Assembly (NCBI RefSeq): GCF_010614725.1
Contig: NZ_JAAEHL010000008.1
Coordinates: forward strand, 282,559-346,558
Origin: Flavobacterium ajazii
GTDB taxonomy: Bacteria > Bacteroidota > Bacteroidia > Flavobacteriales > Flavobacteriaceae
Length of the DNA stretch: 64,000 bases
Direction of reading: 5' to 3'
Under the pieces are notes generated by a model. It was not told the origin of the DNA. It ran no database searches and was given only the letters and a program-made list of their open reading frames with translations. Below, piece by piece: positions 42,922 through 51,000 of the stretch. The position numbers and the translations under genes were made by a program. Within the stretch, counting starts at the first letter, position 1, and every line of letters begins with the position of its first letter.

Positions 42922-43347
42922 ATGAAAGGCTTATACATTTTATTAGTAGCAATAATTTTTACTTCTTGCCAACAGCAAAGCAAAGAAGATATCAATAAAG
43001 CCAAACAAGCCAGTATTGATTCAATGAAAGTTGAAATTAACAAACAACGGGTTATCGATTCAATGAAGACTGAAATGGCTAAATTAAATGAGGAAAAGAT
43101 TGAAGCTCAAAAAGAGAAAGTCGTTGTAGTACATCAGCAAGACGCAACAGCAGCTGCACCGGCTAAAAAGAAAGGTTGGAGTGCAACCGCTAAAGGTGCT
43201 GTAATTGGTGCAGGAGTGGGTGCTGCGACTGGAGCAATTGTAAGTAAGAAAAAAGGGGAAGGTGCTATTATTGGCGGTTTGGCCGGAGCCGCAGTAGGAA
43301 CCGGAACTGGAGCTGTTATTGATAGCAAAAACAATAAGAAAGAGTAG
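42922..43347 (+). CDS. Glycine-zipper (YMGG-like) lipoprotein
   Basis: A 141-aa lipoprotein. The signal ends in a lipobox (IIFTSCQQQ, Cys near residue 16). A charged coiled-coil stretch (about 20-70, with DSMKVEINKQ and DSMKTEMAKL) leads to the glycine zipper at about 88-135: GAVIGAGVGAATGAIV, GAIIGGLAGAAVGTGTGAVI. Glycine zippers pack as helix pairs in membranes; such lipoproteins are often linked to envelope stress. No partner is nearby. A strong terminator follows. Confidence 0.8.
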   Translation: MKGLYILLVAIIFTSCQQQSKEDINKAKQASIDSMKVEINKQRVIDSMKTEMAKLNEEKIEAQKEKVVVVHQQDATAAAPAKKKGWSATAKGAVIGAGVGAATGAIVSKKKGEGAIIGGLAGAAVGTGTGAVIDSKNNKKE

Positions 43348-43368
43348 TTATTCTATAGATAAAAACAA

Positions 43369-43395
43369 CCCCCAAATTAGATTCTAATTTGGGGG
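43369..43395. terminator. Bidirectional terminator between convergent genes
   Basis: CCCCCAAATTAG (43369-43380), loop ATT, CTAATTTGGGGG (43384-43395), flanked by A and T runs. Confidence 0.9.
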
Positions 43396-43403
43396 TTTCA
43401 ATT

Positions 43404-45200
43404 TTAAATAAATTCTAAAGCGGGAATTTTAATGCCAACTAATTCTGATTTGCAAGAATCGAGTTGATCAAGGTCACCTTTAAAGACTGTCGTCGATTCA
43501 AATAAATTTTTATAATACTCAATTCCATCTAACAGATTAGACTTAAAAGTATTCCATTTTTTAAGCTGAGCCGTTGTAAGTTCTCCAGAAATAGACTGAA
43601 TTTCATTTCTAAAATAAGTAACATACATTTTAAGCTCTTTTATAAACAAGTTTGGGCGTTCAGTTCTAATAATTGATTTTCCTTGATAAATATGATGAAT
43701 CATATCTTTTAAAGAAACTTCCTGATCAAAATAAGCCAAATTTGGGCCCGGACAAATTACGACACCTTGTGCCTGACCTTTTATTTTGATATCATTTTCA
43801 AGATAAGAAGCATTTGCTAAACCTACGCACAAACATGATTTCTCGGTAATCCTGATTTTACTTTTTTCGAATTCGTCAGCAGATAAAGAATCTTTTTTTG
43901 CTTCTAATTCTTCTAGCTTTATATCCTGATACTTTTTTGATGCAGTACAAATTCCATGTGGATCGTATTCTTTGCTTAAAGCTAAAAATTTCTTTGGACA
44001 CGAACTTCCTGCTTTGTTTTCCTGAATTCTTTTTTGCTTTAAAAATTCGTTTGTCGTTCCTTTCAAAGTATTAAACGGAACTCCCAAAGGCGAAATGTTG
44101 CTTAAATAAAAATCATCTTCTTTGGCATTCATTAATAAATTACGAGTTTCCTGATCTACAGAAGTAGCTTCAGGAACCAATAAAAATGGTGATCCCCAGC
44201 CAACAGCGTCTACTTTGTATTCATCCAGTAAAAACTCATGTTCTTCTGCGGTTCCAACACCGCCCTGAACTGTAATTTTTAAATCTAAAGGCTTTTCTGG
44301 GAAAGCTTGATTTTTTACCTGTAAAGCTTTAATCATTAAATCATGAGCAGATTGTACTAATTGCTCTTTTTTTTGCCTGAATTCTTCTAAAATGGCACCT
44401 AAAAGAAGTCCATCGGTGGCAAAGGCGTGACCACCGCAGTTTAATCCTGACTCAATTCGGTATTCTGAAACCCAAAGTCCTTTTTTTGCAAGGAAATTTC
44501 CCTGAATCATTGCCGATCTAAAATCGCTTACTTTTAGAATGATTTTCTTTTTAAGCTCATTATTTTTATTCGGAAAAAAATCTTTAAAGTTTTCGAAATA
44601 GCCAAACAATCTTGGGTTCATTCCGGCTGAAAGTACAACTGAAGATGCCAAATTACTATTTGCAAAACCTCTTAAAGCGGCATGGGCATCGTTAAACTCA
44701 ATCGGAAGCTGTTCGTTTTTCACGAAGTTATCTTTGTCCAGTTTTGTCATAATGTTCACATCAATTTCGCCGGGAAAAAGATTTGATTCGATATAATGCT
44801 GCATGTTTTCTTTAAATGCAATTCCGTCATCTATTAAATTCTGAAAACCTTTTTTGATGTCCGAAGTGTTTGGCAACATCGATATGAAATTTTCAAGAGC
44901 AGTTTTGCTCTCCACTAATTCGGTTTTGAAGCTTTCGAATTTTTCTTTGACAATTTTGTCAACTAAATTGAGATAAGAAGTAATTCTTTCTGCTCGGTAA
45001 TCGTGAAATTTCTGTGTAATTTCTTCGTAAGGGATATTGAATTTAGTGCTATAAAAGTTACGCATCTTTTCAATCAAGTCGTCATCAGCAAGTGCGATAA
45101 CAGACGAAATCCCGTATTGCGCTACACGAATCGGACTGTCAATCGTGTACGCAAGCCCCATTACCGGAATGTGAAAAGTGTGTAAAGGCGTTTTTGTCAT
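43404..45200 (-). CDS. Uncharacterised NMO-like TIM-barrel protein with C-terminal cysteines
   Basis: A protein of 598 aa from the ATG at 45200; an upstream start would add a hydrophobic stretch with no fit to the family. The N-terminus TFHIPVMGLAYTIDSPIRVA and the central segments NCGGHAFATDG and ITVQGGVGTAEE, then DAVGWGSPFLLVPEA, resemble the FMN-barrel of nitronate monooxygenase/PfaD-type proteins. A helical insertion fills about 70-170. The last third carries SSCPKKF, GICTASKKY, KSCLCVGL and VICPGP, which could bind metal or an iron-sulfur centre. No close family is known to me, and the enzyme activity is undetermined. It stands alone between kynU/lipoprotein and the AsmA-like gene. Confidence 0.6.
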   Translation of the reverse strand: MTKTPLHTFHIPVMGLAYTIDSPIRVAQYGISSVIALADDDLIEKMRNFYSTKFNIPYEEITQKFHDYRAERITSYLNLVDKIVKEKFESFKTELVESKTALENFISMLPNTSDIKKGFQNLIDDGIAFKENMQHYIESNLFPGEIDVNIMTKLDKDNFVKNEQLPIEFNDAHAALRGFANSNLASSVVLSAGMNPRLFGYFENFKDFFPNKNNELKKKIILKVSDFRSAMIQGNFLAKKGLWVSEYRIESGLNCGGHAFATDGLLLGAILEEFRQKKEQLVQSAHDLMIKALQVKNQAFPEKPLDLKITVQGGVGTAEEHEFLLDEYKVDAVGWGSPFLLVPEATSVDQETRNLLMNAKEDDFYLSNISPLGVPFNTLKGTTNEFLKQKRIQENKAGSSCPKKFLALSKEYDPHGICTASKKYQDIKLEELEAKKDSLSADEFEKSKIRITEKSCLCVGLANASYLENDIKIKGQAQGVVICPGPNLAYFDQEVSLKDMIHHIYQGKSIIRTERPNLFIKELKMYVTYFRNEIQSISGELTTAQLKKWNTFKSNLLDGIEYYKNLFESTTVFKGDLDQLDSCKSELVGIKIPALEFI

Positions 45201-45289
45201 TTGTCTTCCAATTAAAATAAAGACAAATATTGAAAAAAGCATTTTTCTAAAACCTGATAATTGTCAGGTTTGTGGGTAAAGTTTTTATC

Positions 45290-45408
45290 GCTACGAATTC
45301 ACGAATTATTTTTTATAATGCTTCTTAGAAAAAATAGTGTAAATTAATGTAATTCGGAGATTGTTTTATTTACCCAATCATTTTAAATAAAATACGTGAA
45401 TTCGTGGC
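45290..45408. repeat. CACGAATTCACG inverted-repeat element
   Basis: GCTACGAATTCACGAATT (45290-45307) is answered by ACGTGAATTCGTGGC (45394-45408). An outer GGTAAA/TTTACC pair (45275, 45370) and A+T-rich inner arms extend it. It fills the gap between the NMO-like and AsmA-like genes. No terminator-like T run beside it. Confidence 0.5.
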
Positions 45409-45416
45409 TAATAAAC

Positions 45417-46973
45417 TTATATCAAAATCTTCTTCAAAGACTCTGCAATGCTTCGCCATAAAAAGTTGTAGAATGATTTTTCCTGAATTCTTTCGAGTTC
45501 AACATCGGCGGTTTTGGCTTTGTTTTTCGAGTCATTTTTGACTAATAAATTAGCAATTGCCGATTTAAGTTTGGCTTCTTTCTCTGGATCTTTCTTTTTG
45601 TATAATTTCACTTTTAGATCATCATAATCCAGCGATGCATTTCCTTTTGAGATATTATCATTTCCGTAGAAATTAAAGCGATATTTATGGAAAGTTCCAT
45701 TAAATGAAGCGTTCATATACGGTTTACTGAATTGTCCCATTGCCGAAACATCAAAATTGGAGATTACACCCTGAATATGAAAACCATCGTTTTTGTCCAG
45801 AACATTAAAACTCCAATCCACATCAAGCGGAGAGTTTTTCATGAAAATGGTTTTTACTTTGATTTTTACGTCATCGGTTTTTTTCAGGCCAAAACCACTT
45901 CGAAGATTGGTTGCCTGCAAGTTGAATTTATCAAAAGTTAAAACTCCCGGACCTTTAGAAAAATCTATTTCTTCTTCGTAAACCAATTTTGATTTCAAAA
46001 CTTGAAGTGTGTCAATTTGAAGTGGGAATTTTATATTTCGAAGTAGATGATTGTAAAGATATTTTTTACTCAAATCGTCTTTTGGCATTTTCCCTCGGTA
46101 AATATTCGCATCAAAATGATTCATTACAATGGAGTTGGCTTTAAAGAAAAAACGATCATCTTTAAAACCCCAATCCATTTTTTGAATGCTGACCGAATCT
46201 ACTTTTAACGTATAAATATCTTTTTCTGTTTTTAGTCTTTTTACAAATTCAGGACGATTAAACTGCGGAATATTAGCAAAATTATTAATCTTCATAAAGT
46301 TCTTTTCGGTGCTGATTTTTCCAATTGTGATATGATAAAACTCACTCGGACGATAAAACAAACTATCACAGACTAAAGCATAACTTTTATACTGAAGCGG
46401 AATCTTTTCTTTTAAAGTAGCATCAGTTATTAGAATTCCTTCCAGTTTCAGAAGGATTTTTTTTATGCTAAAAATTGGTTTCTCGGTATTCAAAGAAACA
46501 ACATCGATAGTTCCGTCATTGAGATAAATATTCGAAACACCAACGATTTTTCGGAATGGTTCGACGATTTCGTTTTTGATACTTTTGCTGTTGTTTAAAA
46601 GTTTTTCGCCTTTTTTATATAAAATCACTCGGGGTTTGTTAATGATAATACTTTCGGCCTGAATAATATCACGAAAAGCCAAATCCCAAATATTAAAATG
46701 TTTTATCGTAATAGATTCTATTTTGGTAAAAAGCCCATTTTTACTGTCTTTTGGCTCGTTTTTCGGATTTACCAATAAAGTTTGTGCGTAGATATTTCTG
46801 GAAAAAAGAGAAACTTCAATTTTTTCGTAATTGATATTATAAGCCGTTTTGTTTTTTTCGTGAATAATAATCGGAAGCTGTTTTCTAATCCAGTAATTCA
46901 GACCAATATTGGTCAAAATCACAACAATAAACATAGAAATTACTCCAATCGCTATTTTTTTATAGACTGACAT
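45417..46973 (-). CDS. AsmA/DUF748-like membrane-anchored protein
   Basis: A protein of 518 aa with one N-terminal membrane segment (about 7-27, IAIGVISMFIVVILTNIGLN) and a large periplasmic part made of repeated short beta-strands, such as EKIEVSLFSRNIYAQTLLVN, ESIIINKPRVILYKKGEK and NIYLNDGTIDVVSLNTEK. This architecture is like the AsmA/TamB/DUF748 group, which is associated with lipid or outer-membrane traffic. The family call rests on pattern, not on a diagnostic motif. It is divergent from the penicillin acylase gene. Confidence 0.55.
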   Translation of the reverse strand: MSVYKKIAIGVISMFIVVILTNIGLNYWIRKQLPIIIHEKNKTAYNINYEKIEVSLFSRNIYAQTLLVNPKNEPKDSKNGLFTKIESITIKHFNIWDLAFRDIIQAESIIINKPRVILYKKGEKLLNNSKSIKNEIVEPFRKIVGVSNIYLNDGTIDVVSLNTEKPIFSIKKILLKLEGILITDATLKEKIPLQYKSYALVCDSLFYRPSEFYHITIGKISTEKNFMKINNFANIPQFNRPEFVKRLKTEKDIYTLKVDSVSIQKMDWGFKDDRFFFKANSIVMNHFDANIYRGKMPKDDLSKKYLYNHLLRNIKFPLQIDTLQVLKSKLVYEEEIDFSKGPGVLTFDKFNLQATNLRSGFGLKKTDDVKIKVKTIFMKNSPLDVDWSFNVLDKNDGFHIQGVISNFDVSAMGQFSKPYMNASFNGTFHKYRFNFYGNDNISKGNASLDYDDLKVKLYKKKDPEKEAKLKSAIANLLVKNDSKNKAKTADVELERIQEKSFYNFLWRSIAESLKKILI

Positions 46974-47088
46974 TTATAGTATTAATTTTAAATACATAAA
47001 TTTAGATTTAAAAAAAGGAATGCTTATTACATCATTCTGTAATTTCGTTATATCATTTCAAATTCATCTTTTATACTTGTTGCTTAAT

Positions 47089-49479
47089 ATGAGAATACTT
47101 AAAAAAATTCTTTTGACTTTATTGGTTGTGGTTATTGTGCTTGCAATTGGTTTGTGTGGTTATATTTTTCATTTAAAACCGAAATACGAAGGGGAAATTC
47201 AATTAAAAAATCTGCAAAAAGAAACTACAGTTTATTTTGATGATTTTGGAGTGCCGCACATTTATGCAGATTCTGAAAAAGATGCGATGACAGCGCTGGG
47301 ATACGTTCATGCGCAGGAAAGACTATGGCAGATGGAATTGCTTCGCCGAATTGCTCCGGGAAAATTATCCGAAATTTTTGGAACGGTGGCACTTAAAAAT
47401 GATAAGTTTTTTGCAGGCATTGGAATCGATGAATCTTCTGCTAAAGCCATTGCGAAATTGGATAAAAACAATGAAAGTTATAAACTAACTGAGGCATATT
47501 TAGATGGAATTAATCAATATCTGGATGAAGGAGTTACACCAATAGAATTTACCTTGGTGGGAGTAAAAAAGCAAAAATTTACCATAAAAGACGTTTATAA
47601 TATTTTTGGATACATGTCTTTTAGTTTTGCGATGGCTCAGAAAACAGATCCATTATTAACAGATATTAAAAATAAATATGGCGTTGCTTATTTGAAAGAT
47701 TTAGGTATTGAAGGAGAATTTAATAACACGAGAATTAAAATTTCAAAAGAGAAAGCAGAAGAATACAGCGAGATTTCAAAATCTATTTCGGCAATGTTGG
47801 ATCAATCTCCGATTCCGCCATTTGTTGGAAGTAACAGTTGGGTTGTCAGTCCTCATAAATCGAAGACTGGAAAAGTTATTTTTGCAAATGATCCGCATAT
47901 TGGATTTTCGCAGCCTGCTACTTGGTACGAAGCGCATTTGGTAACGCCGAAGTTTGAATTATACGGTTGTTATCTGGCAGGAACTCCGTTTCCTTTATTG
48001 GCACACAATCGTGATTATGCCTACGGATTAACAATGTTTGAAAATGACGATATCGATTTTTATCAGGAAAAAAATAAGTCTGATGATGCAAGTCAATATC
48101 AAACACCAACTGGTTTTACAAAATATGAAATCAGAAAGAAAACAATTAAAGTAAAAGATTCTTCAGATGTGGTTCTGACAATTAAATCGAGCCGTCATGG
48201 GCCAATCATGAATGATTTTATGGAACGATTAGAAAAGAAAAATCCAATTGCAATGTTGTGGACTTATACGCATCAGCCAATTCAGATTCTGGACGCGGCT
48301 TATGGGCTTTCTCATGCTGAAAATACAACCGATTTTAAAAAGTCTGTTAGTTTGATTGCTTCGCCAGGACTAAATGTAATGTACGGGGATGTCAAAGGAA
48401 ATGTAGGTTGGTGGGCTAGTGGAAAATTGTACCGACACAATGAAGGCGTTAATACACATTTGATTTTAGATGGCTCAAGCGGAAAAGATGATATTACGAA
48501 GTTTTTAGATTTTGAAGAAAATCCATCAGCTGAAAATCCGAAATGGGGCTATGTATATTCTGCAAACAATCAGCCCGAAGCTATCGATAATGGTTATTTA
48601 TACCCAGGATATTACCTCCCGGAAGATCGTGCTAAGAGAATTTCAGGGATTTTAGATGCAAAATCAGATTGGGATAAAGAGGCCATTGGCAAAATGATTT
48701 TTGATAATACTTCTGATGTTGCGGTTGAGGTTTCGAAAAATTTAATGGCAAGTTTAGATAATAAACCACTTTCTACTACTGAAAAAGAAATTTTGAAAGT
48801 TTTAAAATCCTGGAAAGGAACAACTAATTTGGAAGATGTTGCTCCAACGATTTACAATAAATGGATTTATCTGTATATGAAAAATACATTTGAAGACGAA
48901 ATGGGTAAAGACAACTTCAATTTGTTTTTAGGGATTTCTTTAGGGAAACAAGTTATTGCGAATCAAATAAAAAACGAAAACTCGGTTTGGTGGGATAATA
49001 TAAAAACAAAAAATGTAAAAGAGACAAGAAAAGATGTTGTTTCAAAATCATTTCATGATGTTGTTATTGCATTGCAAAATCAGTTAGGAGAAAATATTTC
49101 AGATTGGAATTGGGGAAAAGTACACACCGTAGAACATGAACATCCGTTAGGCAAAGTTGCAGCACTTCGAAAATTGTTTAATGTTGGTCCGTTTAATTCT
49201 TCAGGTTCAAATGAAGTAATCAATAATTTGTTCTTTGGATATAATGAGGAAGGAAAGTACTATGTCAAAGGCGGCCCTTCAACAAGGAGGATTGTTGATT
49301 TTGGTGATGTAGAAAACAGTTGGAGTATTTTACCAACGGGGCAGTCAGGAAATCCGTTTAGTAAACATTATGATGATCAGGCAGAAATGTACAATGCAGG
49401 AAAGTTTAGAAAAATGAAACTGAACAAAGAGGAGATTATAAAAACATCAACAAAATTGGTTTTTAAACCTAAGAAGTAA
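47089..49479 (+). CDS. Penicillin acylase family protein (Ntn hydrolase)
   Basis: An amidase of 796 aa from the ATG at 47089, which follows TTGCTTAAT and gives an N-terminal membrane/signal segment (MRILKKILLTLLVVVIVLA). It should self-cleave into alpha and beta chains. The beta chain would begin at Ser248 of PFVGSNSWVVSPHKSKTG, the N-terminal nucleophile. Other family motifs are GYVHAQERLWQMELLRRIA in the alpha part, FANDPHIGFSQPATWYE and SRHGPIMND, and the late HTVEHEHPLG and GPFNSSGSNEV. The natural substrate is unknown: beta-lactams are not implied, and acyl-homoserine lactones or other amides are possible. Confidence 0.9.
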   Translation: MRILKKILLTLLVVVIVLAIGLCGYIFHLKPKYEGEIQLKNLQKETTVYFDDFGVPHIYADSEKDAMTALGYVHAQERLWQMELLRRIAPGKLSEIFGTVALKNDKFFAGIGIDESSAKAIAKLDKNNESYKLTEAYLDGINQYLDEGVTPIEFTLVGVKKQKFTIKDVYNIFGYMSFSFAMAQKTDPLLTDIKNKYGVAYLKDLGIEGEFNNTRIKISKEKAEEYSEISKSISAMLDQSPIPPFVGSNSWVVSPHKSKTGKVIFANDPHIGFSQPATWYEAHLVTPKFELYGCYLAGTPFPLLAHNRDYAYGLTMFENDDIDFYQEKNKSDDASQYQTPTGFTKYEIRKKTIKVKDSSDVVLTIKSSRHGPIMNDFMERLEKKNPIAMLWTYTHQPIQILDAAYGLSHAENTTDFKKSVSLIASPGLNVMYGDVKGNVGWWASGKLYRHNEGVNTHLILDGSSGKDDITKFLDFEENPSAENPKWGYVYSANNQPEAIDNGYLYPGYYLPEDRAKRISGILDAKSDWDKEAIGKMIFDNTSDVAVEVSKNLMASLDNKPLSTTEKEILKVLKSWKGTTNLEDVAPTIYNKWIYLYMKNTFEDEMGKDNFNLFLGISLGKQVIANQIKNENSVWWDNIKTKNVKETRKDVVSKSFHDVVIALQNQLGENISDWNWGKVHTVEHEHPLGKVAALRKLFNVGPFNSSGSNEVINNLFFGYNEEGKYYVKGGPSTRRIVDFGDVENSWSILPTGQSGNPFSKHYDDQAEMYNAGKFRKMKLNKEEIIKTSTKLVFKPKK

Positions 49480-49525
49480 ATTTTGTTTCAAGTTTGAGGT
49501 TTTCGTATTCACTTCAAAAATCTAA

Positions 49526-49566
49526 AAAGGTTCAATGATTTTTTGAATAGAAATCATTGAACCTTT
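49526..49566. terminator. Bidirectional terminator after the penicillin acylase gene
   Basis: AAAGGTTCAATGATTT (49526-49541) pairs perfectly (16 bp) with AAATCATTGAACCTTT (49551-49566); loop of 9. It serves the convergent genes on either side. Confidence 0.9.
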
Positions 49567-49587
49567 GTTATTTTGTATTTCTGAACC

Positions 49588-50037
49588 TTATTTCAAAAGG
49601 TATTTCCCCTTCACAATATCCCTGGCATATATATCAAGGTTAAAATTAAGGACCTTGTTGGTTGTCATGATATTTGTAGTCTGGTATATTTTGTCTTTTT
49701 GGTAAGTTTTTAAAAGAGTTTCCAACTCTATTTCATCGTGAAACGCAAATAAATTATAAACAGCGTCACGGAAGTTTCTGAAATTGATGGTTTCTGTTAT
49801 TTCCAAAGTTTTTTGTTCATTCCATTTTTCCTTGTTAGCAGTTTCATTTATCTTATTGAGGCAATAATCTACAAAATAAGTTTTGTAATTAGTGGCTTCA
49901 ATAATTTTATTGACAATAATTGTATTTTGCTGGGTTGGCATTTGTACAGCATTCCTGTATTGTTGGCAAGTACCAGAATAAGGAATAAGTGTCAAAAGTA
50001 ATAGAACGAAAAAGAATTGCTTTTTAAAGTTTTTCAT
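49588..50037 (-). CDS. Small secreted protein, unknown function
   Basis: A 149-aa protein with a signal peptide (KKQFFFVLLLLTLIPYSGTC). The mature part is mostly charged helix (VDYCLNKINETANKEKWNEQ, FRNFRDAVYNLFAFHDEIEL). I recognise no family and see no catalytic pattern. A Cys at the predicted cleavage site (GTCQQ) could be a lipobox, but PYSGTC is not a strong one. It is convergent with penicillin acylase. Confidence 0.6.
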   Translation of the reverse strand: MKNFKKQFFFVLLLLTLIPYSGTCQQYRNAVQMPTQQNTIIVNKIIEATNYKTYFVDYCLNKINETANKEKWNEQKTLEITETINFRNFRDAVYNLFAFHDEIELETLLKTYQKDKIYQTTNIMTTNKVLNFNLDIYARDIVKGKYLLK

Positions 50038-50217
50038 AGGTTGTTTAGTTGTTTTCGGGACAGGGCTAAAATATATTTTTATGATAAATTTTCAAACGGA
50101 AATAGAGATTTAATCGAGAAAATAATTGAAGAAAAGTATATTTTAAAAAAGGCTTTGGAATTGATTTCTAATTTTTCGGGCTGCTTTTTTGTCTAAAGAA
50201 TTGATTAATAGTTAGTT

Positions 50218-50697
50218 TTATGCTTTGTTTTCGTTATTATTTTTAGTTGATCGAATTCTGCGATAATTCTTCCCTATTTCTAAACAGATGGTCAGATATT
50301 TTTGAAACAATAAATCAATTTGTTCATGCTTTATGTTTTCAATTCCTGATGCTTCTAAATAATCTAGTTCAGCAAGGAGGGTTATGAATTCATTTTTTGA
50401 AATTTTATATTCTATCCACAAATCTTTATAATCAAAAAAGTTGAAGAGCATATTTCCGCCGGCTGTAATTGCACTGCAAATGAGGGCTATATTAGTGAGC
50501 ATTGTATTGTCTGTTGTTTTCCATCCAATTAAAATAGGAGTAGCTACAGAGAAAATAATAATACAGATTTGTGCAGCAGAAGCTCCTATTTTATTTTTTT
50601 TCCCTTTGTGGGTTAAAACTTTTATTTTATTTGTCACAGAGTTTCGTAACGAATTTATTTTTTCTTCAGTAGTACTGATTTTTTTAGGCGTCTCCAT
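50218..50697 (-). CDS. SLATT/DUF4231-like two-helix membrane protein
   Basis: A 159-aa protein. After a charged N-terminus come two hydrophobic helices, SAAQICIIIFSVATPILIGW and LTNIALICSAITAGGNMLF, separated by a short TDNTM turn. A soluble tail follows (FDYKDLWIEYKISKNEFITL, LAELDYLEASGIENIKH), with the W-x-E-Y motif typical of DUF4231. SLATT-type proteins are predicted membrane effectors in nucleotide-signal conflict systems, usually next to SMODS or SLOG genes. None is nearby, so it may be an orphan or unrelated in role. The family match is by pattern. Confidence 0.6.
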   Translation of the reverse strand: METPKKISTTEEKINSLRNSVTNKIKVLTHKGKKNKIGASAAQICIIIFSVATPILIGWKTTDNTMLTNIALICSAITAGGNMLFNFFDYKDLWIEYKISKNEFITLLAELDYLEASGIENIKHEQIDLLFQKYLTICLEIGKNYRRIRSTKNNNENKA

Positions 50698-50811
50698 AAT
50701 GTATTGTTGTTTATTTGGTTAGTGTTGTTTATGTGCTAAAATACTTATTTAATTTAAATTTTTGATGCATCCCTGAACACATGGTTTTATTATGAAAATG
50801 ATTGTGACATG

Positions 50812-50898
50812 AGGGATAGGAGCGGTATCCTTTTGTGCAGGGGTTCGGCGCAAAAGATATAGCGGATAGCCCGACCCGCTTTTTCGGCGGGTCATGCC
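50812..50898. repeat. AGCGG-ATCCTTTT dispersed element with terminator-like end
   Basis: It starts GGGATAGGAGCGGTATCC (50813-50830), continues TTTTGTGC...GCGCAAAAGATATAGCGG (pairing TTTTG/CAAAA and GC/GC) and GATAGCCC, and ends in the GACCCGC/GCGGGTC hairpin (50873-50893). A degenerate inverse copy lies at 63706-63784. Elements of this kind are, from memory, frequent in Flavobacterium genomes. It sits about 100 bp before kmo. Confidence 0.65.
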
Positions 50899-51000
50899 TA
50901 AGCAAATATTAGACTTTCGGGCAAATAAATTGTTTTATTTTAAAGCTCATGTATAATTATTACTTATTTTTACGGCCCAATATATTAGATTTTCTCCTTG

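Noticed and set aside
43134..43334. Pro/Ala-rich 66-aa frame opposite the glycine-zipper lipoprotein
   Set aside because: A mirror of the Gly/Ala codons of the real gene; the plus frame has a lipobox and a glycine zipper.
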